Source: Streptomyces bicolor (GTDB lineage Bacteria > Actinomycetota > Actinomycetes > Streptomycetales > Streptomycetaceae). Taken from it: a stretch of 64,000 bases of DNA. The stretch's first letter is position 1; each line of letters opens with the position of its first letter. Position numbers and translations under genes: made by a program. The stretch spans positions 1-64,000 of the forward strand of contig NZ_JOFS01000018.1 in the NCBI RefSeq assembly GCF_000719285.1, in the 5' to 3' direction. The notes under the pieces were generated by a model. The model saw nothing but the letters and a program-made list of their open reading frames with translations. It made no database searches and was not told where the DNA came from. Positions 7,730 to 18,250 of the stretch are shown one piece after another.

Positions 7730-7772
7730 CGTCTGCGCGGCGGTACTTCGGTGCCGCCGCGCAGACGTTTTT
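7730..7772 (+). terminator. Strong intrinsic terminator with T tail
   Basis: Arms 7730-7746 and 7751-7767 pair over 17 bp with one wobble around a TTCG tetraloop, followed by five T residues. It is the most classical terminator in the window and backs up the one at 7656. Confidence 0.85.
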
Positions 7773-8022
7773 GGTGCCGCTGTCGGGGGCCGGCCTGCTT
7801 ATGCCGTGCGGCTGTCCTGCGGCTTTCCGGCTGCGGTCCCCGCGCCGTCCTGCGGGCCTTTTCGCTGCTGTTGTACGGAGGTTGGAGCAGCCGAGTGGGA
7901 GCTCATCGGCGGCCTTGACAGTGAGTCGTATCTGACGGACAGTCAGAAACCTTCCTGGCCCTGGTGAGGGAGTGCGAGTTCGAGCTTCGGACCACAGGGC
8001 TGATGAGGGCGAGGGGGCGACG

Positions 8023-9483
8023 GTGAGCGACGAGCTGGATGGGCGGCTGAAGGTCTACGAGGGGCGGCCGGCAGCCGTGGCGAGCAGAGGCAAGGACCCT
8101 GTCAACGCGCCCATGATCAGGCACTGGTGCGAGGCGATGGGTGACACCAATCCGGCGTATTCGGGCCCGGACGCCATCGCCCCGCCCACCATGCTCCAGG
8201 CGTGGACGATGGGCGGCCTCTCCGGCCATACGGCACGCACGGGTGCGTACGACGAGCTGCTCGGACTCCTCGACGAGGCGGGCTACACCTCGGTGGTCGC
8301 CACCGACTGTGAGCAGGAGTATCTACGCCCCCTTCGACCCGGGGACGAGATCACCTTCGACGCGGTGATCGAGGCGGTGTCGGAGCGGAAGGCGACGAAG
8401 CTGGGGGCCGGTTACTTCGTGACTACCCGCATGGACGTCCGCATCGGCACCGACCTCGCGGGCACCCACCGCTTCCGGATCCTCAAGTACGCCCCGGCAC
8501 CCCGGCGGACCAAGCCGCCTCGCCCTCGCCCGGTGGTCAACGGTGACAACGCCGGCTTCTGGGAGGGCGTCCGCAGGCGCGCATTGCTGATCCAGCGCTG
8601 CATCGGCTGCGGCGCCCTGCGTCATCCCTGGCTGCCCGGCTGCAACGCCTGCGGCGGCCTGGAATGGGACACGGTCGAGGCGAGCGGCGAGGGGACGGTC
8701 TATTCGTACGTCGTGATGCACCATCCGCCGTTCCCGGCCTTCGACCCTCCTTACGCGGTCGGCCTGATCGAACTGGCCGAGGGCGTGCGGATGATCGGCA
8801 ACGTGGTGGGTGTGCCGTACGACAAGGTGCGTATCGGGCTGCCGGTGCGCCTCGAGTTCCAGGACTGCGACGAGGAGTTGGTGTTGCCGGTCTGGCGGGC
8901 TCAGGAAGCGCAGGGGATTCAGGAAGCGCAGGGGATTCAGGAGGCGCCACAAACTCAAGAAGCACAGGAAGCCCGGAAGATACAGCAAACCCAGAAGCCG
9001 CAACCGCCCCGGGGCATGACGAGCGGCGCGGAGGCGACGGCGAGGCGCGTCACGTCCGGGACGGCGAAGCGCATGAAACCCGGGGACGAACTGCCGCCGC
9101 TGAAGATCCCGATCACCCGCACGCTGATCGTCGCCGGGGCCATCGCCTCGCGCGACTACCAGGACGTCCACCACGACCCGGAGCTGGCTCGCGAGAAGGG
9201 TTCCCCGGACGTCTTCATGAACATCCTGACGACGAACGGCCTGGTCGGCCGCTACCTCACCGATCACTTGGGACCGACGACCGTACTGCGCAGGGTGGCC
9301 ATACGACTCGGCGCGCCCAACTACCCGGGCGACACGATGGTGTTGACGGGCACGGTCGAGGAGGTCACCGACGACACCGCGACGGTGCGGGTCGTCGGGG
9401 CCAACGGCATCGGCAGACACGTGACCGGCACGGTGACGGTGACCGTGCCGACGGCCACCGCTCCCGCGGGAGGCGTCGCATGA
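8023..9483 (+). CDS. MaoC hydratase-DUF35-MaoC fusion (ChsH2-ChsH1 type)
   Basis: This 486-residue protein joins three units. Residues 1-160 are a FAS1-like/MaoC N-terminal hot-dog domain (MIRHWCEAMGDTNPAY). Residues 180-290 are a DUF35 domain with a four-cysteine zinc ribbon (CIGCG and CNACGG) and an OB fold. After a Gln-rich linker (about 295-330), residues 355-470 are a second hot-dog domain with DYQDVHHD and DVFMNILTTNGLVGRY, closely like ChsH1. In steroid degraders ChsH1 and ChsH2 are separate subunits that hydrate side-chain enoyl-CoAs, with DUF35 docking the Ltp2 aldolase. Here they are one chain and the aldolase-like gene follows with a 4-base overlap. The GTG at 8023 follows GAGGGGG; an in-frame GTG at 7972 is possible. 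Confidence 0.85.
   Translation: MSDELDGRLKVYEGRPAAVASRGKDPVNAPMIRHWCEAMGDTNPAYSGPDAIAPPTMLQAWTMGGLSGHTARTGAYDELLGLLDEAGYTSVVATDCEQEYLRPLRPGDEITFDAVIEAVSERKATKLGAGYFVTTRMDVRIGTDLAGTHRFRILKYAPAPRRTKPPRPRPVVNGDNAGFWEGVRRRALLIQRCIGCGALRHPWLPGCNACGGLEWDTVEASGEGTVYSYVVMHHPPFPAFDPPYAVGLIELAEGVRMIGNVVGVPYDKVRIGLPVRLEFQDCDEELVLPVWRAQEAQGIQEAQGIQEAPQTQEAQEARKIQQTQKPQPPRGMTSGAEATARRVTSGTAKRMKPGDELPPLKIPITRTLIVAGAIASRDYQDVHHDPELAREKGSPDVFMNILTTNGLVGRYLTDHLGPTTVLRRVAIRLGAPNYPGDTMVLTGTVEEVTDDTATVRVVGANGIGRHVTGTVTVTVPTATAPAGGVA
8902..8937 (+). repeat. 18-bp in-frame tandem repeat in the fusion linker
   Basis: Two identical 18-bp units (8902-8919 and 8920-8937) encode Gln-Glu-Ala-Gln-Gly-Ile twice, and degenerate copies follow. 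The repeat lengthens the interdomain linker without breaking the frame. Confidence 0.85.
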
Positions 9484-10646
9484 GCGCGCGTACGAGGGAC
9501 GCCCTCTCCGGCCGGGCGGCGATTGTCGGTGTCGGGGCCACCGAGTTCTCCAAGGACTCGGGGCGCAGCGAGCTTCGGCTGGCCGTGGAGGCGGTGCGGG
9601 CCGCGCTGGACGACGCGGGGCTGACGCCCGGGGACGTGGACGGGATGGTGACGTTCACGATGGACACCAGCCCGGAGATCACCGTGGCCCAGGCCTGCGG
9701 GATGGGTGAGCTGTCCTTCTTCTCCCGCGTCCACTACGGCGGCGGTGCGGCCTGCGCGACGATCCAGCAGGCGGCGCTCGCCATCGCCACCGGCGTGGCC
9801 GATGTGGTGGTCTGCTACCGGGCGTTCAACGAGCGGTCGGGTCGGCGCTTCGGCTCGGGCGTACAGCATCGGGAGCCGTCGGCGGAGGGTGTGGCGCTCG
9901 GCTGGTCGCTGCCGTTCGGGTTGCTCACGCCGGCCTCCTGGGTGGCGATGGCGGCCCAGCGGTATCTGCACACCTATGGGCTGACGCCGGAAGCGTTCGG
10001 GCATGTGGCGGTCATGGACCGCAAGTACGCGGCGACCAACCCGGCCGCGTACTTCCACGGCAGACCCATCACCCTCGCCGACCACGCGGCCTCGCGCTGG
10101 ATCGTCGAGCCGCTGCGGCTGCTGGACTGCTGCCAGGAGACGGACGGCGGCCAGGCGCTCGTCGTCACGTCCGTCGAGCGGGCCCGTGATCTGCCCCACC
10201 CACCGGCCGTCATAGCGGCGGCGGCGCAGGGTGCCGGCCGGGGGCAGGAGCAGATGACGAGTTTCTACCGGGACGACCTCGCCGGCCTGCCGGAGACGGC
10301 CGTGGTGGCGCGGCAGCTGTGGCGGACGGCGGGGCTGGGGCCGGGGGAGATCGACCTGGGCATCCTGTACGACCACTTCACGCCTTTCGTGCTGATGCAA
10401 CTGGAGGAGTTCGGGTTCTGCGCAAAGGGGGAGGCGGGGGACTTCGTGGCCGAGGAGCGGCTGCCGCTCAACACCCACGGAGGGCAGCTCGGGGAGGCGT
10501 ATCTGCACGGGATGAACGGCATCGCGGAGGGGGTGAGGCAGGTGCGGGGGACGTCTGTGAACCAGATACCGGGGGCGGAGCGGGTACTGGTGACAGCGGG
10601 CACGGGCGTGCCGACGTCGGGGCTGGTCCTGGCCACGGACGTCTGA
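9480..10646 (+). CDS. Thiolase-like lipid-transfer protein (Ltp2-type aldolase)
   Basis: The 388-residue product has a thiolase fold without the usual thiolase active-site cysteine arrangement, as in SCP2/Ltp2 proteins. Key motifs are GVGATEFSK near the N-terminus, ILYDHFTPF with Tyr297, and NTHGGQLGEAYLHG with Tyr341. Tyrosines at these two places are the ones implicated in Ltp2, which cleaves a hydroxylated side-chain CoA thioester by a retro-aldol reaction. The ATG overlaps the hydratase stop (ATGA), so the proteins are made together and probably form a complex through DUF35. The true substrate may be a steroid or another branched acyl-CoA. Confidence 0.85.
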   Translation: MSARTRDALSGRAAIVGVGATEFSKDSGRSELRLAVEAVRAALDDAGLTPGDVDGMVTFTMDTSPEITVAQACGMGELSFFSRVHYGGGAACATIQQAALAIATGVADVVVCYRAFNERSGRRFGSGVQHREPSAEGVALGWSLPFGLLTPASWVAMAAQRYLHTYGLTPEAFGHVAVMDRKYAATNPAAYFHGRPITLADHAASRWIVEPLRLLDCCQETDGGQALVVTSVERARDLPHPPAVIAAAAQGAGRGQEQMTSFYRDDLAGLPETAVVARQLWRTAGLGPGEIDLGILYDHFTPFVLMQLEEFGFCAKGEAGDFVAEERLPLNTHGGQLGEAYLHGMNGIAEGVRQVRGTSVNQIPGAERVLVTAGTGVPTSGLVLATDV

Positions 10647-10816
10647 ACCGGCCGGGTCGCCGACGGGTGACCCCCAGGGGTAATCCCGCAGTATGTGTCC
10701 CCCGCTCGTCCACCTTCAGGAGGTGGAGTCAGACCCACCCCTACAACCTGAGGCGGACGTTGCTTCGGCACCTGCGGCCGATCCGCTGAAGCAGGGGACG
10801 CTCATAGCGTGGAGCC

Positions 10817-11377
10817 ATGACCACACCCGTCTGCACCAGCGCTTCCGACGCCGCGACGCGGTCCTTTCCGAACGCGACGTACCCCTCCTTCACGTCGTAT
10901 GTGCGGGCCCGCCAGCCGGTGCTGCTGCGTACCGCCCGGTCGCTGACCGCGAATCCGAGTGACGCGGAGGACCTGCTGCAGACCGCGCTCACCAAGACGT
11001 ACGTCGCCTGGGAGCGCATCGAGGACCATCGCGCGCTCGACGGCTATGTGCGCCGGGCGTTGCTGAACACGCGGACGTCGCAGTGGCGCAAGCGCAAGGT
11101 CGACGAGTTCGCCTGCGACGAGCTGCCCGAGCCGGAGCCCATGCCGGGCCACGACGACGATCCCGCCGAGCAGCAGGCGCTGCACGACGCCATGTGGCGC
11201 GCGATCATGCGGCTGCCGGCGCGGCAGCGGGCCATGGTCGTCCTGCGCTACTACGAGGACCTGAGCGAGGTGCAGACGGCAGAGGTCCTCGGAGTGTCCG
11301 TGGGCACGGTGAAGTCAGCGGTGTCACGAGCGCTGGGCAAGCTGCGCGAGGACCCTGAGCTGGGGCTCGTCCGCTAG
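10817..11377 (+). CDS. SigE-family ECF-type RNA polymerase sigma factor
   Basis: The 186-residue product has sigma-70 region 2 at about 25-90 (TARSLTANPSDAEDLLQTAL and WERIEDHRALDGYVRRALLN) and region 4 at about 130-180. Region 4 contains LPARQRAMVVLRYYEDLSE and the helix-turn-helix VLGVSVGTVKSAVSRALGKL. It matches the actinobacterial SigE-family sigma factors. The ATG is preceded by GTGGAG. No anti-sigma gene is adjacent; the next gene is an acyl-CoA ligase more than 300 bases away, so regulation is not visible here. Confidence 0.85.
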   Translation: MTTPVCTSASDAATRSFPNATYPSFTSYVRARQPVLLRTARSLTANPSDAEDLLQTALTKTYVAWERIEDHRALDGYVRRALLNTRTSQWRKRKVDEFACDELPEPEPMPGHDDDPAEQQALHDAMWRAIMRLPARQRAMVVLRYYEDLSEVQTAEVLGVSVGTVKSAVSRALGKLREDPELGLVR

Positions 11378-11684
11378 GGCCGGCCCGGCGCATCCGTCAC
11401 CCCTGCACAGGCGACGCCCCCTCCCCAGGTGACGACCCGCGGCACACCACCCCACATGTCAGCAGTCGGCACAACCGCCCCGAGCAGCCCGCCGCGCGCC
11501 CATGCCCCCCGTCCATGGCTGCCTCAACCGCCCCACACCCCGTTAGCGCCCGTTATCGTCACGTCCCCATGAACGCAACGTGACATGATCGATCGCCCGC
11601 CCCTAGTGACATACCGCGCGGTATGCGCGCAGAATCTCCGCAACCCTTACTACCGCGTAGGCAATGTCGCCCCGGGAGGACGCC
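11378..11684. other. Intergenic region before the acyl-CoA ligase gene
   Basis: About 300 C-rich bases with no coding potential. It should contain the promoter of the ligase gene. The short CATGAACGCAACGTGACATGATC stretch near 11568 has small inverted repeats but no recognised operator. Confidence 0.4.
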
Positions 11685-13340
<1,656 letters not shown>

Positions 13341-13355
13341 CGCGACTCGCGGAGC

Positions 13356-13430
13356 GGGGAACTGTTGTCGTGCGGCCGCGGGTTGTCCGTGGCCGCACGA
13401 CAACGGTTCCCCGCGCCCCGTTCGGGGCGC
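13356..13430. terminator. Bidirectional terminator: Streptomyces-type palindromic element
   Basis: A 22-bp inverted repeat (13356-13377 with 13391-13412, one wobble) is followed at once by a second hairpin (13413-13419 with 13424-13430). It sits between the converging ligase and sensor genes. The GGTTCCCCGCGCCCC core is a motif often seen at gene ends in Streptomyces. Confidence 0.8.
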
Positions 13431-13445
13431 TTCAGCGGGCCTTGG

Positions 13446-16400
13446 TCAGTTGGTGCCGATCCTCGCCAGCAGGTCCACGATCCGGCTCTGCACCTCGCCG
13501 CTCGTCGAGCGCTCCGCCAGGAACAGCACCGTCTCGCCGGAGGCCAGCCGTGGCAGGTCGGCCTGGTCGACGGCGGCCGTGTAGACGACGAGCGGGGTGC
13601 GGTTGAGCTGCCCGTTCGCACGCAGCCAGTCCACGATCCCGGCCCGGCGGCGGTGTACCTGCATCAGGTCCATCACCACCAGGTTCGGCCGGAAGTCGCC
13701 CGCCAGCGCCACCGCGTCGGCGTCGCTCGCGGCCCGCGCCACCTGCATCCCGCGCCGCTCCAGCGTCGCCGTCAGCGCCAGCGCGATCTCCGCGTGCTCC
13801 TCGATGAGCAGCACGCGCGGCGGGTGCTGCTCGGTGTCCCGGGGCGCCAGCGCCTTCAGCAGTACGGCCGGGTCGGCGCCGTACGCCGCCTCCCGTGAGG
13901 CCTGTCCGAGCCCGGCCGTCACCATCACCGGCACCTCGGCCGCGACGGCGGCCTGCCGCAGCGACTGCAGTGCGGTCCGGGTGATCGGCCCGGTCAGCGG
14001 GTCGACGAACAGCGCGGCCGGGAACGCCGCGATCTGCGCGTCGACCTCCTCGCGCGAGTGCACGATGACCGGCCGGTAGCCGCGATCGCTCAGCGCCTGC
14101 TGGGTCGTCACGTCCGGTGCCGGCCACACCAGCAGCCGCCGCGGGTTGTCGAGCGGCTCCGGCGGCAGCTCGTCGTCCATCGGCTGCGGGCGCGGAGTGT
14201 CGGCGACCTCGACGGCGCCGCCCGGCCCGTCCAACGGCTCCGGCCCCTCGGCGGCGTTCTCGTCCGGCGCGCCTATGGCGTACGACCGTCCGGCACCCTC
14301 GGTCATCGGCGCCAGCCGCGCCTGCCCGGTCGGCGAAGGCTGCGCCTGCCCGCCGAGCGACGGCTGCGCCGGCACCGGTTGTGCGGGCACCGGCTTCTCG
14401 GCCGGCGGATGCGGCCGCGCCGTCTGCTCCGCCGGGGCGGAGGCCCGCGCGGCGGGATCGGGCGGCGTACCCAGCTTGCGGCGCCGTCCGCCACCGTTGG
14501 TCTGATGCGGGGGAGGCGTGGCCGACGACTGGGACGGCTGCGACGGGGGCAGGGCCGGCGCGGGCTGCTGCACCTGCGCCGCCTGCCGCGTGAACGGCAC
14601 CCCCTGCCCCAACGTCCGCACGCTGATCGCCCGACCCTGCGTGGAGTTCGGGTCGACAGGCGTACCCGGAGCTGCGGCTTCGGCCGGAAGGGGCTGCGCC
14701 GCACGCTGCTGCTGGGCCACCGCCGCGGCCTCGGGAGGCAGTGCCGTGCCCGGAGCCGGGGTGCCGGGGGCGGGTTGGGGCTGGGCCTGCTGAGGAGTGT
14801 TCGGATTCGGCGGTACGGGTGTGGCGGCGCCGTTCGCCGGTACGGCCGTCCCGGCGCCGGAGGTGTCGTCGGCGACGGGCCACGGCTGCGGGGCCGGAAC
14901 GCCCTGGGCCGGCGTGCCCTGCGCGGGTACGCCCTGACTGGGGGTTTCGGCGGGGAGAGGCTGACCGGGCACCGGCTGAGGCTGCCCCTGCTGACCAGGG
15001 ACCGACTGCCCCGGAATCACGGGAACCGCCTGTCCCGCCCCACGCTGGGCCACCTCCCCGGGCACGGCCACCTGAAGCCCCTGCCCGGCGGTGCCCTGCA
15101 CGGGCGCACCCTGAGCAGCGCCGGCCTGCGCCGGAGCGGCCGCCGCGGGAACACCCTGCCCCTGCACGTTCTGCTGCACGTTCTGCGCCGCGACACCCTG
15201 CGCGGACGTCCCGTCCGCCGTCTCCGCCTGCCGGCCCACGGCCCGCCGGCGACGCCCGGTCGGCGCGCTGGTCGGATGCGGCTGCGGCGGGGTGTGGTCA
15301 CCGGCCTGGTCGTGGGGCACGGCGTCGTGCTGACCCTCGTCGACGAGTACGTCACCGGGAGCGCTCTGCCCGGGAACCTGCCGCTGAACCTGGGCCTGAG
15401 CCTGCTGCCCTTGCACGGGAGCCTGACCCTGTCCCGGAACCGCGCCCGGAGCCATCGGCGAAGCCGGAGCCGCACCCGCAGGCGCTGCGGCCGCACCCGT
15501 AGGAGCCACAGCCGTACCCGCAGGAGCCGCGGCCGCACCCGGAGTCGGCTCGGCGCCACCCGCCGCCTCCGCACCGGCCGCGCCACCCCGGTCCGCCTCG
15601 GCGGGCGGCAGCGCGAACACCTGCCGGGTCCCCGCCGCCTGCGCCTGCCCAGCCGCACGCGCGGGCGCCGCGGCCAGCGCACGCCGGCGCCGTCCGGTCG
15701 GCTGAGACCCGTCACCCGAGTCGGCCGCACCGGCCCCCGAGGGCGACTGTCCGCCGTTACCGCCCGCGGGCAGCGCGGCCGGCAGCGCGTGCTGCTCACC
15801 GCCGTCACGCCGGGCACGTCGCCCACCGGGTGCGGGCACACCCTGCGGCGGTACGGTCCCGCCCAGGCCGTTCCCGGCGGCCGCTGTGCCCGCCGCATGC
15901 TCGGCGGCCGTCACGACGGCGCCCTCGGCGACCCCGTCCCCGCCGTCCTCGGCCGGTCGCCCACGGCGCCGTCCCGTACCGCCGGAGCCCTCGCCGCCAC
16001 CGTCTCCCTGGGGGAGCTCGGGCGCGGTGGCCGCGCGCCTGCGCCGCCGCCCGGTGGGCGCCGCACCCTCGGCCTCGGCGCCCTCGCCCTCGGCCTCGGG
16101 ATGGTCGCTCTCCAGGAAGGCGTCGACGGAGGACCGCCGGGCCCGCCGCCGCCCGCCGCCGGCACCCTGCTCGGCCTCGAGGGCGACACCCTCGGTCCCG
16201 TCAACGGCCTCGGCCCCGGCGGCCTCGACCGGGGCGGCCGAAACGGCCCCGGCCCCACCGCCGATCGGTACCTCGAGGACGAACGCACTGCCGCTCATCC
16301 CCGGCACCTCGTGCGTCTGCAGCACACCGCCATGAGCCCGCACGATCCCGCGCACGATCGGCTCGTGCACCGGGTCTCCCCCGGCATACGGCCCACGCAC

Positions 16401-17912
16401 CTCGATCCGTACGACCTCACCGCGCTGCGCCGCCGCGACGACCACGGTGTTGTCCAGATAACCGCCCGCCGACACGGGCGAGTTGCCGGTCGCGTCGACC
16501 CCGGCGACATCCGCGACGAGATGCGCGAGCGCGGTGGCGAGGCGCTGCGGGTCGACCTCGGCCTCAATGGGCGGCGCGTGCACGGCGAACTGCACGCGCC
16601 CCGGCCCGATGAGCTCCACAGCGCCGTCGACGCCCGCGGCGACGACGGCGTCGAGCATCACCTTCGTACGGGAGACCTGGTCGCCACCCGAGTCGAGCCG
16701 CTGGTACCCGAGGACGTTGTCGATCAGGGTCGTGATCCGCGAGTAGCCGGCCGACAGGTGATGCAGCACCTGGTTGGCCTCGGGCCACAACTGGCCCGCG
16801 TCGTCCGCGGCGAGCGCGGCCAGCTCACGGCGCAGCTCGTCGAGCGGCCCGCGCAGCGAGCGCCCGAGCAGCGTCAGCAACTGCTCGTGCCGGCCCGCCA
16901 GCGCCTCGTACCGGTCCTTCTCCCGCTCTCCGAGCGAGGCGTACCGCTCCTCGCCGGCGGCGAGCTCCTCCTGGTGCCGCTCCTGCAGCTCCTCGACCTC
17001 GGTCACGTGCTGCTGCCGCAGGGCGGTCAGCTCGGAGGCGTGCTCCTCGGCGAGCCGCTCCAGCTCCTCCTCGTGCCGCTTCTCCGCGGCGGTCTTCTCC
17101 TCGGCGAGGGTGTCGTACGCCCGGCGGTCGGTGAAGGTCATCACGGCGCCGACGAGCTGGTCGCCGTCGCGCACGGGCGCGGTCGTCAGATCGACGGAGA
17201 CCTTGTCCCCGCCCTTGGACCACAGCACCTGACCGCGCACCCGGTGCTTGCGCCCGGAGCGCAGGGTGTCGGCGAGCGGGGACTCCTCGTACGGGAAGGG
17301 GGACCCGTCCGCACGCGAGTGCAGTACGAGCGTGTGCAGCTCCCGCCCGCCCAGATCACTGGCCCGATAACCCAGGATCTGAGCGGCGGCCGGATTGACG
17401 AGCACGATCCGCCCGTCGGTGTCGGTCCCGACCACACCCTCGGACGCGGCCCGCAGGATCATCTCGGTCTGCCGCTGCGAACGCGCCAGCTCGGCCTCGG
17501 TGTCGACGGTCCCGGTCAGGTCCCGGACGACGAGCATGAGCAGCTCGTCACCGCTGTACCCGTACCCGTCGTAGGCCTGCTGCCCGTTCTCGAGATTCGC
17601 GGACGTGACCTCGACCGGGAACTCGCTGCCGTCCGTCCGCCGGGCCATCATCCGGGTCGGCTTGGTCCGCCCCTGCGGATCCATGTGATCGGGTCGCCGC
17701 ATGGACCCCGGAATGAGCTTGGAGTCGAAGTGCGGGAGCAGATCGAGCAGCCCGCGCCCGACCAACGCGGTCCCGGGCGTCTCGAAGGCCTCCAGGGCGA
17801 TGGTGTTGGCGTTGACGACGGTCCCATTGGCGTTGACCAGCAGCAACGCATCGGGAAGCGCGTCGAGTATGGCTGCGAGGCGAGCAGCGCCTCGGGATGG
17901 CCTGCTGCTCAC
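13446..17912 (-). CDS. PAS/kinase-like/receiver protein with long disordered linker
   Basis: This 1488-residue protein has PAS domains at about 10-130 and 148-262, then a Glu/Arg-rich coiled coil at 262-345. A dimerisation helix follows at 345-405, then a kinase ATPase-like domain at 415-550. Residues 555-1250 form a Pro/Ala/Gln-rich linker with repeated GRRRR-type motifs. Two receiver-like domains close the chain at about 1258-1365 and 1366-1488. In the helix the usual SHELRTPL reads GRSLRGPL, so Arg351 replaces the phospho-accepting His. The N box also lacks its Asn (AHLVADVAG). The last receiver keeps an aspartate (VVMDL, Asp1415). It looks like a PAS-sensing scaffold or pseudokinase. GTG start after GGGAGGAAG. 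Confidence 0.8.
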   Translation of the reverse strand: MSSRPSRGAARLAAILDALPDALLLVNANGTVVNANTIALEAFETPGTALVGRGLLDLLPHFDSKLIPGSMRRPDHMDPQGRTKPTRMMARRTDGSEFPVEVTSANLENGQQAYDGYGYSGDELLMLVVRDLTGTVDTEAELARSQRQTEMILRAASEGVVGTDTDGRIVLVNPAAAQILGYRASDLGGRELHTLVLHSRADGSPFPYEESPLADTLRSGRKHRVRGQVLWSKGGDKVSVDLTTAPVRDGDQLVGAVMTFTDRRAYDTLAEEKTAAEKRHEEELERLAEEHASELTALRQQHVTEVEELQERHQEELAAGEERYASLGEREKDRYEALAGRHEQLLTLLGRSLRGPLDELRRELAALAADDAGQLWPEANQVLHHLSAGYSRITTLIDNVLGYQRLDSGGDQVSRTKVMLDAVVAAGVDGAVELIGPGRVQFAVHAPPIEAEVDPQRLATALAHLVADVAGVDATGNSPVSAGGYLDNTVVVAAAQRGEVVRIEVRGPYAGGDPVHEPIVRGIVRAHGGVLQTHEVPGMSGSAFVLEVPIGGGAGAVSAAPVEAAGAEAVDGTEGVALEAEQGAGGGRRRARRSSVDAFLESDHPEAEGEGAEAEGAAPTGRRRRRAATAPELPQGDGGGEGSGGTGRRRGRPAEDGGDGVAEGAVVTAAEHAAGTAAAGNGLGGTVPPQGVPAPGGRRARRDGGEQHALPAALPAGGNGGQSPSGAGAADSGDGSQPTGRRRRALAAAPARAAGQAQAAGTRQVFALPPAEADRGGAAGAEAAGGAEPTPGAAAAPAGTAVAPTGAAAAPAGAAPASPMAPGAVPGQGQAPVQGQQAQAQVQRQVPGQSAPGDVLVDEGQHDAVPHDQAGDHTPPQPHPTSAPTGRRRRAVGRQAETADGTSAQGVAAQNVQQNVQGQGVPAAAAPAQAGAAQGAPVQGTAGQGLQVAVPGEVAQRGAGQAVPVIPGQSVPGQQGQPQPVPGQPLPAETPSQGVPAQGTPAQGVPAPQPWPVADDTSGAGTAVPANGAATPVPPNPNTPQQAQPQPAPGTPAPGTALPPEAAAVAQQQRAAQPLPAEAAAPGTPVDPNSTQGRAISVRTLGQGVPFTRQAAQVQQPAPALPPSQPSQSSATPPPHQTNGGGRRRKLGTPPDPAARASAPAEQTARPHPPAEKPVPAQPVPAQPSLGGQAQPSPTGQARLAPMTEGAGRSYAIGAPDENAAEGPEPLDGPGGAVEVADTPRPQPMDDELPPEPLDNPRRLLVWPAPDVTTQQALSDRGYRPVIVHSREEVDAQIAAFPAALFVDPLTGPITRTALQSLRQAAVAAEVPVMVTAGLGQASREAAYGADPAVLLKALAPRDTEQHPPRVLLIEEHAEIALALTATLERRGMQVARAASDADAVALAGDFRPNLVVMDLMQVHRRRAGIVDWLRANGQLNRTPLVVYTAAVDQADLPRLASGETVLFLAERSTSGEVQSRIVDLLARIGTN

Positions 17913-18250
17913 GAGACGCTTCCTCCCTGTTACCGCACCTTGCCGACCGCTCGGGCCATCTTGCCAACCGTCCCGCAGCGTGTCACGCGAGGGAGTCTAA
18001 GGGCTGGGGTTGCGCTCGCGACGCCGGATGAGAGGGAGGTCGCACGACGAAGTGACCCAGAACGTATGACCGCCTGTGCAGATGTCCAGCTCGCCCTCCT
18101 TCCAGCGGCCTTCCGGCTTCGCGAGACCTTCGCGGGACATTTACGGACCCGATGCGTCCCCCTGGGAAAGCCTGTACGAAGGCTGTACGGCCGCGTACCG
18201 GAGCCCCCGCTTCCCCGCTCGGCCGGGCGAACGGCGGTGATGGCCCGCGC
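17913..18250. other. Intergenic region upstream of the sensor gene
   Basis: Contains the GGGAGGAAG ribosome binding site of the minus-strand sensor gene near 17919. The rest also lies behind the minus-strand protease inhibitor gene. No terminator or coding frame is clear. Confidence 0.4.
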
